A stretch of DNA of 25,654 nucleotides from an uncultured Ruminococcus sp. GTDB taxonomy: Bacteria; Bacillota; Clostridia; Oscillospirales; Ruminococcaceae. The notes under the pieces were generated by a model. It made no database searches. It saw nothing but the letters and a program-made list of their open reading frames with translations, and was not told where the DNA came from. Location: contig NZ_CAKSNX010000017.1 in assembly GCF_934476685.1 (NCBI RefSeq), positions 1-25,654 on the forward strand, read 5' to 3'. Below are positions 16,011 to 24,414 of the stretch, piece after piece; within the stretch, counting starts at the first letter, position 1; every line of letters starts with the position of its first letter. A program made the translations under genes and the position numbers.

Positions 16011-16418
16011 ATGAGCAAGAAAAAGAAAATAAAGTATAACAGTATGTATATAGCTTATGTTGCAGCAGGTGAATCAGCAGCGGTATTCATCATCAGAGAT
16101 GTTTGTCGGTCTATTGATACAACAGGTTTTTGGATCGATATTACCAATAAGTCGGCTTGTAAAAACGAAAATGGTCAATGGAACTTTGATTTCATTGACT
16201 GCGAGTTATTCCCTCGTATAACAAAACCTGACTACTCTCACTGTTTTAATGAAAAATACGTTACATGGTTGACCGCACACAATGATATAATTCTTCATAA
16301 GAAACAAGGATACAAAGGCAGAAAATATAGAGTCGTTCCTTTGTTGTTATATAACAAAAGCACTGATCCAGATAAACCTGATTGGCAATATACCATTAAA
16401 TCCGTAAATAAATTATAA
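16011..16418 (+). CDS. Hypothetical protein co-transcribed with the XRE regulator
   Basis: The 135-residue frame starts at ATG 16011, chosen because AAGGA lies upstream; an in-frame ATG at 15990 has no ribosome site and would overlap the previous gene. The N-terminus is basic (MSKKKKIKYN), followed by a mixed alpha/beta body with many Trp/Tyr residues and Cys at about 25, 43, 58 and 72. There is no signal peptide or membrane helix. I do not recognise a family. The seven-base gap to the XRE gene indicates an operon, a layout shared by many regulator-effector and toxin-antitoxin pairs. No terminator is seen before the CRISPR array. Confidence 0.6.
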   Translation: MSKKKKIKYNSMYIAYVAAGESAAVFIIRDVCRSIDTTGFWIDITNKSACKNENGQWNFDFIDCELFPRITKPDYSHCFNEKYVTWLTAHNDIILHKKQGYKGRKYRVVPLLLYNKSTDPDKPDWQYTIKSVNKL

Positions 16419-16628
16419 AAGGCATACCGTACTTCCTCAACACAATACATAAGCAAATTATATTCATTCAGAGTTTAGAAATCAGGTTAGTCTTTAGATA
16501 AAAATATTTGCATTTGAAAACGCTTTTTCATGTCATATTTCGTGGCATATATGTAACAAAAATATGTAACAAACGTGTAAGATATCATACGATCATACCA
16601 TAAAGTGCCTTTGGATATTGCTTAAATA
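16419..16628. other. Non-coding stretch at the trailer end of the CRISPR array
   Basis: The 210 bases between the plus-strand gene pair and the last CRISPR repeat are AT-rich and contain no open frame of note. A 12-base tandem direct repeat, ATATGTAACAAA, occurs at 16549-16560 and 16562-16573. No terminator for either converging transcript is evident. Confidence 0.5.
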
Positions 16629-17127
16629 GTTTTATTACCCTATAAAATTACACTACTCTCAAACCATAGAAAAAGCCATATCTTTAACCGCCTTGTTTTA
16701 CTACCCTATAAAATTACACTACTCTCAAACATCATTGTCATTGATGATATAGTACCCCTCGGTTTTACTACCCTATAAAATTACACTACTCTCAAACTAA
16801 CTGGGTTACACTATTATATACTCTTCCAGTTTTACTACCCTATAAAATTACACTACTCTCAAACCTTCGTTCGGCAGCTCTGATATAAGAGCAAGTTTTA
16901 CTACCCTATAAAATTACACTACTCTCAAACTGTTGATTTTTATTATCATTCATTGCGACAGTTTTACTACCCTATAAAATTACACTACTCTCAAACTGAT
17001 AAGTCACAAAGTAAGTACACCATTAGTTTTACTACCCTATAAAATTACACTACTCTCAAACGTTTCAAGCATACTATCACCTAATGACTATGTTTTACTA
17101 CCCTATAAAATTACACTACTCTCAAAC
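16629..17127 (-). CRISPR. Type II-A CRISPR array, 8 repeats and 7 spacers
   Basis: Eight 36-bp repeats start at 16629, 16695, 16762, 16829, 16895, 16961, 17026 and 17092. Spacers are 30, 31, 31, 30, 30, 29 and 30 bases in that order. On the transcribed (minus) strand the repeat begins GTTTGAGAGTAGTG and ends GGTAGTAAAAC. The repeat at 16629-16664 differs by one base (TTTTATTACC instead of TTTTACTACC on the plus strand), marking the old, trailer end. Orientation follows from the leader next to csn2 at the other end and from the tracrRNA antirepeat on the opposite strand. crRNAs would pair with tracrRNA and guide Cas9. The target of no spacer can be named from sequence alone. Confidence 0.98.
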
Positions 17128-17213
17128 CTCAAATTTGAAATAATGACACTACTCATCAGTGCAATTTATATAAGGTTATATTTTTATTATAACATATAAA
17201 TAACGAATGTCAA
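17128..17213 (-). promoter_or_regulatory. CRISPR leader with promoter and leader-anchor sequence
   Basis: On the minus strand, TTGACA (17213-17208), a 16-base spacer and TATAAT (17191-17186) give a promoter for pre-crRNA. The leader ends in ATTTGAG (17134-17128) directly against the first repeat, identical to the leader-anchoring sequence known to direct spacer insertion in streptococcal type II-A systems. A repeat-like piece lies inside the leader (17142-17154), matching 12 of 13 repeat bases. Confidence 0.85.
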
Positions 17214-17220
17214 CAAACAA

Positions 17221-17889
17221 CTATATAACACACATATCTTTATCAATAATTATTGTTTTTGACGTTTTTAGATGTGTATGCTCTACATTTTCAATACATA
17301 CTGCTGTCATTTTCTTCAGCAATATGTTTTGATACAAAAGCTGTGTTTGTTCGTCTGTAAGATAACTGCGCAGATTGACAAAAAAGAATACTCTTTCACC
17401 TTTAAATTTATTTACCGCGGTCATATACTCTATTATTCTTTCATGAAGTTTCAGATCATTTTCAGTAAAACTAACACCAAATGCTTTTAAGATTCCGCTT
17501 ATATCCTGCGGAGTTTCTATGGTCAGTTCATTGTCGATTTCATCTGAAAGAGTATAGATATACGCAGATACATTTGTCATAAGCTGCTGCGTGAACTGAT
17601 AATTATTTTCATTTACTGATACATTCTTTAGTTCAGTATATAGTTTATTTATCAGTTCACGCTGATTTATTTCAAAAGGTATTATCTGTGTTATCAATTC
17701 GGCATTCTTACGCATATCCAATGGGTGAAAATTCTCTGCAAGAACAAGATCTCCGTTTTCGCCATTAAGCTGATAATGAATATCGCTGATAACACTGCTA
17801 AAAATATACTGATTTTCAATTATCAGATTCAATACTTTATCTTCTTCTAATTCACAGAAAAGTCCTGTCTTTGGATATGCTATTGTCAT
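17221..17889 (-). CDS. csn2: Csn2, type II-A adaptation protein
   Basis: The 222-residue protein has the length of the short Csn2 form and its typical C-terminal segment (FFFVNLRSYLTDEQTQLLYQ, about 168-187). Csn2 is a ring-forming, DNA-end-binding protein needed for spacer acquisition with Cas1, Cas2 and Cas9. Its presence fixes the subtype as II-A. The ATG overlaps the cas2 stop by four bases (ATGA). It is the last gene before the leader and array. Confidence 0.92.
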   Translation of the reverse strand: MTIAYPKTGLFCELEEDKVLNLIIENQYIFSSVISDIHYQLNGENGDLVLAENFHPLDMRKNAELITQIIPFEINQRELINKLYTELKNVSVNENNYQFTQQLMTNVSAYIYTLSDEIDNELTIETPQDISGILKAFGVSFTENDLKLHERIIEYMTAVNKFKGERVFFFVNLRSYLTDEQTQLLYQNILLKKMTAVCIENVEHTHLKTSKTIIIDKDMCVI

Positions 17890-18209
17890 AATATCACCAA
17901 CCTTTCATCACTGTCGATTATGTCGCTTGTAAAACTTCCTGTTATAAACTCCATTTTTTCAAACTGTTTTTCAGTAACATTAAGTACCTGAACAAGTCCC
18001 TCCGGCGGTTTATTACTTTTTATACTGCTCATAACTGTGTTAGCTGCAGTCTGGTTTATTACCATTTTACAATACACTGACTCCTGCATCATAATAAAAC
18101 CATTATTAATAAGAAACTTTCTGAATCGATTATAATTTCTTCTGTTTTCAAGAGTGGCAATAGGAAGATCAAAAAATACAAATATCCTCATAAATCTATA
18201 ACTCATCAT
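17886..18209 (-). CDS. cas2: Cas2, CRISPR integration complex subunit
   Basis: The 107-residue protein opens with the Cas2 ferredoxin-like strand RIFVFFDLPI (conserved Asp14) followed by the RRNYNRFRKFLINNGF helix. Two ATGs begin the frame (18209 and 18206); the cas1 stop directly abuts the first. Cas2 is the structural core of the Cas1-Cas2 integrase. It sits between cas1 and csn2 as in all II-A operons. Confidence 0.95.
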   Translation of the reverse strand: MMSYRFMRIFVFFDLPIATLENRRNYNRFRKFLINNGFIMMQESVYCKMVINQTAANTVMSSIKSNKPPEGLVQVLNVTEKQFEKMEFITGSFTSDIIDSDERLVIL

Positions 18210-19088
18210 TCATCCTTTCAATGAATAAAACAGTATCTTTGAAACATCACTATCATTCAGTGCTTCAAAAATGCTTCTGCAATATACCCTGATTGCATTT
18301 ACAAGATATTGCTCAGTATTATTTATCATCACCGTTGTATTAAGTATTCCTGCAATATTATGTTTTTCCTCTTTATCAAATTTCACCGGAGAATTTTTAT
18401 ACACCCATCGGTCAACTATTACCCGAAAGGGTTCCATTAGATCACATGAAAGATTAAAATGATTAAACATATTGCTATGAAATAATCCCAGCTGTGTTAT
18501 ATAGCCATGTGCCGTAATTTCCCTGCTCACACAGGATAATATAAGGCTGTAACCATAATTAAGTGCAGCATTTGTAACACAATCACGGCTTCTTGTAAAA
18601 TCTTTTCCGAACAAAGCATTGAAATAAACTTTTGCTGCATGACCTTCTCTGTTGGTTACATCTCCAAGTTCCAATTCTTCTATATAGCCTTTAAGCATCT
18701 GTGATTCAGAATTCTTCTCTGCTTCTTCAAGAAGATCTGCTTGTCTGCGTATCTTTTCTGCCACTATCTCAGTCCATACACAAGCTTTAATGTCATCACT
18801 CCACTGAATCTGACGTTTGATTTTCGCCGATGTATCGTAGCTGCCATAATATGATACAAGTTCACAGGAGGGGTTTCGTTTTTCATCGCAGAAAATAACT
18901 TTTATCTTTTTTTCTGACAAAGCAGCAATAAGACAGCCAGTAATGGAAACCGCACTATTCTCGATAATGAGGATTGATATTTCATCGAGATTGACCTTTT
19001 TTATCTCATCCTCGCTCCTCATTACGAGATAGCCTGTTCTCATATCCAGCTTTGCACGTTTTGAAATAACAACTGTTCTCCAACTCAT
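18210..19088 (-). CDS. cas1: Cas1, CRISPR integrase
   Basis: The 292-residue protein carries the Cas1 metal-binding triad E148 (TNREGHAAK), H204 (LGLFHSN) and E219 (DLMEPFR), at positions nearly identical to those of S. pyogenes Cas1. It catalyses insertion of new spacers at the leader-repeat junction, together with Cas2, Csn2 and Cas9. The ATG at 19088 overlaps the cas9 stop (ATGA), so it is translated from the cas9 mRNA. The frame is intact. Confidence 0.97.
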   Translation of the reverse strand: MSWRTVVISKRAKLDMRTGYLVMRSEDEIKKVNLDEISILIIENSAVSITGCLIAALSEKKIKVIFCDEKRNPSCELVSYYGSYDTSAKIKRQIQWSDDIKACVWTEIVAEKIRRQADLLEEAEKNSESQMLKGYIEELELGDVTNREGHAAKVYFNALFGKDFTRSRDCVTNAALNYGYSLILSCVSREITAHGYITQLGLFHSNMFNHFNLSCDLMEPFRVIVDRWVYKNSPVKFDKEEKHNIAGILNTTVMINNTEQYLVNAIRVYCRSIFEALNDSDVSKILFYSLKG

Positions 19089-22000
19089 AGTTCAAGCAAA
19101 TTTGGCGACTTATGTTCAATAAGTCCTGTCGGTGACTGGTCGATAATGCGAATAGATTTTTTATCTTTTATTTTTGAAATATTTGAATTAAGAGTTATAA
19201 CGCCTGCCTGTTTACTCTCTTTTATTGTATCTAGATTACACCCTGTGGAACGTCCGGTTTTCATAATCATAAGAATATTTGATAGTGCAATGACCTGTTT
19301 TTCTGTATCTAATTCTATAAATTGATCTCTTTTATTTTCTATTTTAGTTCCCAACTTTCTTAAAAATACATCAAACGGCGAAGACAGCATTTTTCTCACA
19401 AGTGTATCAAAAGCTATTATATTTTTATCACTGGTAATTCCCGAGTATGAATTAAGCACAAGTTTATTATCAGCTGATTTTTTATTAACATAAGAAGTTA
19501 TCTTTTTAATATAACATTCCATACCCTTATCTAATATCAATGAACAAGCTGAAGTCAGTACAAGTGTTCTGCCTTTATTTGATTTTTGTACAATATTACA
19601 TCTGAAGCCATCAATTTCAAGTAAAGTATTTATCTTTATTATTCTATTACCAAATGGGAATTCAACTTCACTTTTTATTATTGATTCTGATAGTATTTCA
19701 CTCAACTGTTTCGCTGCATATTCCTTGGCAAACTCAATATCATTGGAAAATCTTATGCAGCACATAACTTCAACAGGAATTATCACAATATATTTTTCTT
19801 TACACTTTACTACCGCAAAATGTGATGCAGCTGTATTATTATATCCTCCATATTTTGCTGTATCAAGACCAGTTTTTCTAGGAACAAGACCATCTTTTTT
19901 ACGTTCAGGCTGCTGATTAAATAATCCGCCTTTACGCTTATATGCATACCTCACATACCTTATGCTGTTTTTCGACATCATTTTTCTAACAATTGCAAAC
20001 GAAGTTTTTGGATCCCATGCAACTTCGCCGTTACGCTCAACTACTCTAGTCATAAGTCCTGATTCCTGACCGTTTAAATTCTTTTTATACATCTTCAAAG
20101 AATATTCGTTGTTGTGCTGTACAAAATTAAGAGGATTTTTTGTAAACCTCGTATCATACACATTTCCAAGCACGATATTTAGATATGCATCTTTTGCATG
20201 GTGAAGATCATTTATCTCACGGCATTTTATCATATCCATTTCCTGTCTGAATTCAGATGCCAAGTTAGCCTTTACATAAACAATATCTGTATTTGGGAAA
20301 TACTCTTTCAACAATTCTGCCACAGCCTTTGTGGACTGTCTTGTTTCAACAAGCTGACGGGAAATGAAATCCGAGAGTTCCTCATTTGTAAACTTTTTAT
20401 TTCTCATCAAACGCTGATATTTTTTATCACTTATCAATCCTTTTTTATGTAACTGAAGCCAGAATCCTGCCATTTCACGACGTATAGTCTGATTTATAGG
20501 ATAGCTGTCACCCTTTTTGCCATTTTCATTTGTATCGACAAGAACCTTGTTATCCAAGCTGTCATCTTTTATTTTTGCCTGAGGCCATATATGATCGATA
20601 TTCCATTTAGAGTTGCTCTCGATCTCTTCAAATGGTATGGACTTTCCTGTATACATACATTTGCTAAGCTGCATAAAATACAAAAAGTATTTCTCACTTC
20701 TGAGTCTGCCATCATCAACAGAGTCAAGCTTTTCCCTAAGGCCATTCATATTAACGTGCAGTTCGGCGATATCTTTATCACTGAGCTCATTCCAATATTT
20801 CAGTATCTTATCTCTTCTTGATTCTGTCCGCTTTCCTTTTGGAGTATCACCGGTGCCTCTTGCCATTTCTATAAATATTTTATCAGGATCTTTACCTTGT
20901 ATCTTTCTAAGTTCCTTTACTATATCCAATGTTCTTGAAACAGCACGTCTGACAGATGTCGGAATATACATATCCTTTAGTCTTTCACTGATCGTTTTAT
21001 GATTTTCAGGAAGGTCATAAAATTCCCTGTTTCTTTGTTCAAGACATTCTGCATAGTGATACTTTGAACTTAAGATCTGCATAAGATTATCATTTGTTTC
21101 CCACAGCATAGTGATGATATTCTTATCATTTTCTATCTCTCCTGTTTTTGTATTTACAGACAATATTTCTTCTAGGAAATATCTTGACAGCCTGCCATAA
21201 TCATTATATTTCAGCTTTAATATGTATATTATGTCATCATCGGGCAGCTGTGGATACTGCTCTTTCAGCCATTTTTTCAGACGAATTTTATCATTTGAAA
21301 CAGTTATTCTTTCAATAATAGCCTCTGCTTCAGCTTCATTGATTATGCCATTTTCCAAAAGACATCTAAAATCACGCTGTGACTTTAACGATGATTTAAG
21401 TATGTCATCAACGCCGGTTATCTCATCATCTTTCTCAGCATATCCTTTTGATATCAGAAAATCTTTTATTGCCTTTTTAGTAACTTTGGATCTTGAATTT
21501 AAAAACTTTTCCGAATAAATTTCCTGTTTTGCCTTAACTGAAATATCATTACCATTTACTTTAATATTATTTATCTCATTAAGTACATTGAATTTACAAT
21601 AAAGCAGCGAATATTTCGGCAGCACATCCTGACCTGCCGCATAAGTGCATTTACAAGTCATTCTATTAATAAATTCACTTTCACACTTATCCTCATCGAC
21701 CATTTTTTCAAAATTCCATGGTGTTATCTGGCCTTCCATACCTGCCTTGCGTTCAAGCCATGCATTTTTATTTTTCTCAGCAGAAACCAGAGGACCTACG
21801 TAATAAGGTATTCTGAATTTCATGATCGACAGTATTTTGTCAACTGTTGTACCATACTCATCACGCTCATTAAGGAACGACAGATACGCAGATGCATTTT
21901 CAAGTATTTTCTTGAGTTCAGTATAATAAAGCTGATATGGTATAACACGGTTGTCAGATGTGACCTGTTTTGGACATAATACATTTCGCTTACATTTATC

Positions 22001-23224
22001 AAGCAGTTCCTCAAGACAAGGCTTGTCCCCATCTTCTACATTTATCTTATCAAGATACTTTTTTACAAATTTGCAGAAATCCTCTTGATAACACTTTTTA
22101 TCATATTTATCTCTTGGCTTATCTGATGATGCATTGTAAACATATCTAACATAGTTAGGCTTATCGCCAATATCTTTAAACATTTCCTTATATTCTTTAT
22201 TCGTCAGATATGACTTGAATATATTTTTTAGTTTTCTCAAATCATCTTTATGCTCTTCAAATATCTTGACTTTAGCCTCTGAAATATAAGTTTTACCGTC
22301 AAGGATATCCACCATAAGTGACCAGTCATAAAGTGCCTTTACACTCAAAAGAACTGAATAATGTGTTTCATCTACCTGTCCTTCAAGGCTTTCAAGCGTT
22401 TCATCAAAGTCAGCATTTTTCAAACATACAGAGTCCTTTTCAAGTTCTTTGTACTCATCTCTTTGAAACAGCTTAGACAACTTAACCGAACTACCGCTTA
22501 AAAGATCTGCAAGCAGAGCAAAGCTAAGCAACTCATTGTCTTCTTTCTTTGAATTTACACCAAAAATGGTTCTCAATTCTTTTTTCTTAACGTTTACATA
22601 CTTGTTTTTCAGTATTTTCGCCGTTTCGTCTGCTGATTTATCAAATGGAAGGTTTCCGCACAGTTCTTCAAGAGCTGTGTAGAAATTATCGTATAGCGGT
22701 TTGAACTCAGTTATCTTTTCAATGCTGTCCACTGAAACCGGCAGCAAAAAATGGCCTCTGTGAACAAGCAGATATGCACAAGCCAGATACACAAGTCTTA
22801 CATCATGTGGCTCTTTACTCTCCATAAGTTCACAGATAAGGTGATGTATAGTAGGATAATTTTTAAAATAATCCTTATCTGTATAATCAGGATCATCAAA
22901 GAAAATGCTGCTTGCTCTATGTTCTGAATCCTCAGGAAGCAAAGCGCTTTCTTTCAGTCTACGAAAAAATTTTTCATCCTTTTCGCATATTGACTTTGCA
23001 AAAAACTCCTGAAGCAGGCATATTCTCTGCTGACGGCGGTTAAGCCTGCGCCTTGCTGTACGGAACGTTCTTCGCTCAGCCGATTGTTTTGCCTCATCAA
23101 AAAGATGCACACCCAACATAAGGTTTTTATTATATCTTATAAGTTTATACTCTCCGTTTGTTACAGCCCAGCCCACGGAATCAGTACCTATATCTAATCC
23201 CCAAAAAATTTTTCCGTCAAACAC
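19085..23224 (-). CDS. cas9: Cas9, type II-A CRISPR effector nuclease
   Basis: The 1,379-residue protein is close in size to S. pyogenes Cas9 (1,368). Visible elements: RuvC-I IFWGLDIGTDSVGWAV with D11; Arg-rich bridge helix (about 52-75); large recognition lobe; RuvC-II IFIEMARGTG with E786; HNH NIDHIWPQ with D877/H878 and the following DSLDNKVLV; RuvC-III LHHAKDAYLN with H1009 and D1012; then a C-terminal PAM-interacting region. All catalytic residues are present, so both DNA strands should be cut. The start is a GTG (23224-23222) eight bases after AAAGGAGG. It heads the cas9-cas1-cas2-csn2 operon. The tracrRNA promoter begins immediately upstream on the other strand. The PAM cannot be read from the sequence. 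Confidence 0.98.
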   Translation of the reverse strand: MFDGKIFWGLDIGTDSVGWAVTNGEYKLIRYNKNLMLGVHLFDEAKQSAERRTFRTARRRLNRRQQRICLLQEFFAKSICEKDEKFFRRLKESALLPEDSEHRASSIFFDDPDYTDKDYFKNYPTIHHLICELMESKEPHDVRLVYLACAYLLVHRGHFLLPVSVDSIEKITEFKPLYDNFYTALEELCGNLPFDKSADETAKILKNKYVNVKKKELRTIFGVNSKKEDNELLSFALLADLLSGSSVKLSKLFQRDEYKELEKDSVCLKNADFDETLESLEGQVDETHYSVLLSVKALYDWSLMVDILDGKTYISEAKVKIFEEHKDDLRKLKNIFKSYLTNKEYKEMFKDIGDKPNYVRYVYNASSDKPRDKYDKKCYQEDFCKFVKKYLDKINVEDGDKPCLEELLDKCKRNVLCPKQVTSDNRVIPYQLYYTELKKILENASAYLSFLNERDEYGTTVDKILSIMKFRIPYYVGPLVSAEKNKNAWLERKAGMEGQITPWNFEKMVDEDKCESEFINRMTCKCTYAAGQDVLPKYSLLYCKFNVLNEINNIKVNGNDISVKAKQEIYSEKFLNSRSKVTKKAIKDFLISKGYAEKDDEITGVDDILKSSLKSQRDFRCLLENGIINEAEAEAIIERITVSNDKIRLKKWLKEQYPQLPDDDIIYILKLKYNDYGRLSRYFLEEILSVNTKTGEIENDKNIITMLWETNDNLMQILSSKYHYAECLEQRNREFYDLPENHKTISERLKDMYIPTSVRRAVSRTLDIVKELRKIQGKDPDKIFIEMARGTGDTPKGKRTESRRDKILKYWNELSDKDIAELHVNMNGLREKLDSVDDGRLRSEKYFLYFMQLSKCMYTGKSIPFEEIESNSKWNIDHIWPQAKIKDDSLDNKVLVDTNENGKKGDSYPINQTIRREMAGFWLQLHKKGLISDKKYQRLMRNKKFTNEELSDFISRQLVETRQSTKAVAELLKEYFPNTDIVYVKANLASEFRQEMDMIKCREINDLHHAKDAYLNIVLGNVYDTRFTKNPLNFVQHNNEYSLKMYKKNLNGQESGLMTRVVERNGEVAWDPKTSFAIVRKMMSKNSIRYVRYAYKRKGGLFNQQPERKKDGLVPRKTGLDTAKYGGYNNTAASHFAVVKCKEKYIVIIPVEVMCCIRFSNDIEFAKEYAAKQLSEILSESIIKSEVEFPFGNRIIKINTLLEIDGFRCNIVQKSNKGRTLVLTSACSLILDKGMECYIKKITSYVNKKSADNKLVLNSYSGITSDKNIIAFDTLVRKMLSSPFDVFLRKLGTKIENKRDQFIELDTEKQVIALSNILMIMKTGRSTGCNLDTIKESKQAGVITLNSNISKIKDKKSIRIIDQSPTGLIEHKSPNLLEL

Positions 23225-23253
23225 TTGACAAACCTCCTTTAATGTGTTAGTAT
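23225..23253 (+). promoter_or_regulatory. tracrRNA promoter overlapping the cas9 start region
   Basis: TTGACA (23225-23230) touches the cas9 GTG codon, followed by a 17-base spacer and TAGTAT (23248-23253). On the opposite strand the shifted hexamer TATACT (23254-23249) is a possible cas9 -10 without a clear -35. The two divergent units may therefore share one near-symmetrical -10 element. Confidence 0.7.
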
Positions 23254-23259
23254 ATTGTC

Positions 23260-23383
23260 ATAGGAGTTACTACCCTATAAAATTACACTACGAGTTCAAA
23301 TAAAATTTTATGAAATCGTTTGGCTTTCTGCCATTCGTCACAGTGTGTGAATCCGATCCTTGTCTTTGACAAGGATCTTTTTG
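23260..23383 (+). ncRNA. tracrRNA
   Basis: Bases 23267-23291 are identical to 25 contiguous bases of the plus-strand CRISPR repeat, so the RNA can pair with the crRNA repeat transcribed from the minus strand. After this comes GAGT and then TCAAAT. With the crRNA 5' part GUUUGA-GA-GUAGUGUAA this gives a six-pair lower stem, a GA/GAGU bulge and a nine-pair upper stem, the same geometry as the S. pyogenes guide (GA/AAGU bulge). The 3' part holds a short TGGC/GCCA hairpin (about 23320-23333) and ends in a strong terminator. The 5' end is estimated from the promoter. Confidence 0.92.
23355..23383 (+). terminator. Terminator of tracrRNA
   Basis: A perfect 10-bp stem GATCCTTGTC (23355-23364) with GACAAGGATC (23368-23377), loop TTT, is followed by TTTTTG. 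In the other direction it is not followed by a T run, so it should not stop transcription coming from the WYL gene. Confidence 0.88.
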
Positions 23384-23393
23384 TTTTATGATG

Positions 23394-24377
23394 TTATAGT
23401 GCTGATCTTACCCATTCATCATATTGATGTTTCAGATCTTTCGGCTCATATATTTTCATCTTTGTTGGGAATTGAAGCATCCAACCCCAAAGCGTTGGAC
23501 TTACCTGAACAAGTACGGTTGCCCTGCACATATCTCCGCTGCGGCGTATACGCACATTGTGACCAAATTTATCATAGATCACTTCCATAAGATCTGCTGA
23601 AAACTGAAAAGTAACTTTCCGCTTATCTCCTCCGTACATCTTAAAAGCCTGAATACGGTAGTTATTAATTTGTTCCCATAAATTTAAAGCGTCGCTGCAA
23701 ATAGTTTCCTCAATAACATTTATGTGATCTATCCTGTCGATCCTAAACACCTTAACATTATTTACATATTTATCTTCATCACGATAGCTAAGCAAATAAT
23801 AGTTGCCGTCTTCAAGGATCATGCCAAGAGGTTCTTCGTAATAAACCTTTTTATCATGAGCATATACTTTCTCACCGTATTCATTAAGATGAAAATAATG
23901 AAATTTTATTTTAACCTTATTTTCCAAAGCATTTTCAATAATTTCAACATTATCGTAAATTGAACTGTTGTTATGTTTTGCTGTTATAAAATGCACTGTA
24001 TGACGCTTCAACAGTTCAGCCTGATGTTCACTGCTGAGTTTAGCAAGCTTGTCTATCAGGATATCTGTTTTATCTGCAGGAATGAATGCTGCACTTTGAA
24101 CAGCATCCATAACTATTTTTATTTCAGAAATATTAAAGCGCCGTTCCTTAACATAGTATGTATTATCATGCCATGAACGTCCTTTCAATACTTCATACCC
24201 ATTAAGCCTTAAAGTTTCAATATCCCGATATATTGAACGCCGCTCACAAGATATATCACATTTTTCAAGTTCACTAATAAGCTGCTGTGTGGTCATCTGA
24301 TGCTGAGGATCAGTCTTATCATTTAATATTTCCCATATTTTCAAAAGTTTTATCTTTTGTGGGGTATTATGTTCCAC
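23394..24377 (-). CDS. WYL-domain transcriptional regulator
   Basis: The 327-residue protein has an N-terminal winged helix-turn-helix (residues about 1-75, with RRSIYRDIETLRLNGYEV) and a WYL domain in which the namesake motif reads NYYLLSYRDED (about 195-205), followed by a WCX-like C-terminal part. WYL domains sense nucleic-acid-like or nucleotide ligands and are frequent regulators of CRISPR and other defence loci; a WYL protein accompanies Cas13d in Ruminococcus. The start is a GTG (24377-24375) behind AGGAG. It lies upstream of cas9 in the same direction, with tracrRNA between on the other strand. Control of the cas genes is the likely role, not shown. Confidence 0.85.
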   Translation of the reverse strand: MEHNTPQKIKLLKIWEILNDKTDPQHQMTTQQLISELEKCDISCERRSIYRDIETLRLNGYEVLKGRSWHDNTYYVKERRFNISEIKIVMDAVQSAAFIPADKTDILIDKLAKLSSEHQAELLKRHTVHFITAKHNNSSIYDNVEIIENALENKVKIKFHYFHLNEYGEKVYAHDKKVYYEEPLGMILEDGNYYLLSYRDEDKYVNNVKVFRIDRIDHINVIEETICSDALNLWEQINNYRIQAFKMYGGDKRKVTFQFSADLMEVIYDKFGHNVRIRRSGDMCRATVLVQVSPTLWGWMLQFPTKMKIYEPKDLKHQYDEWVRSAL

Positions 24378-24414
24378 GCATACATCTCCTCTTATAGAAA
24401 ATATTCACAAAAGA

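Noticed and set aside
16011..16418. Calling the 135-residue protein an anti-CRISPR
   Set aside because: Position beside an array and pairing with an XRE gene are suggestive, but nothing in the sequence matches a known anti-CRISPR family.
16798..16828. Spacer resembling the region near 9829-9840 (CCCAGTTA shared)
   Set aside because: The match is only about nine contiguous bases and does not extend, so it is not a self-targeting spacer.
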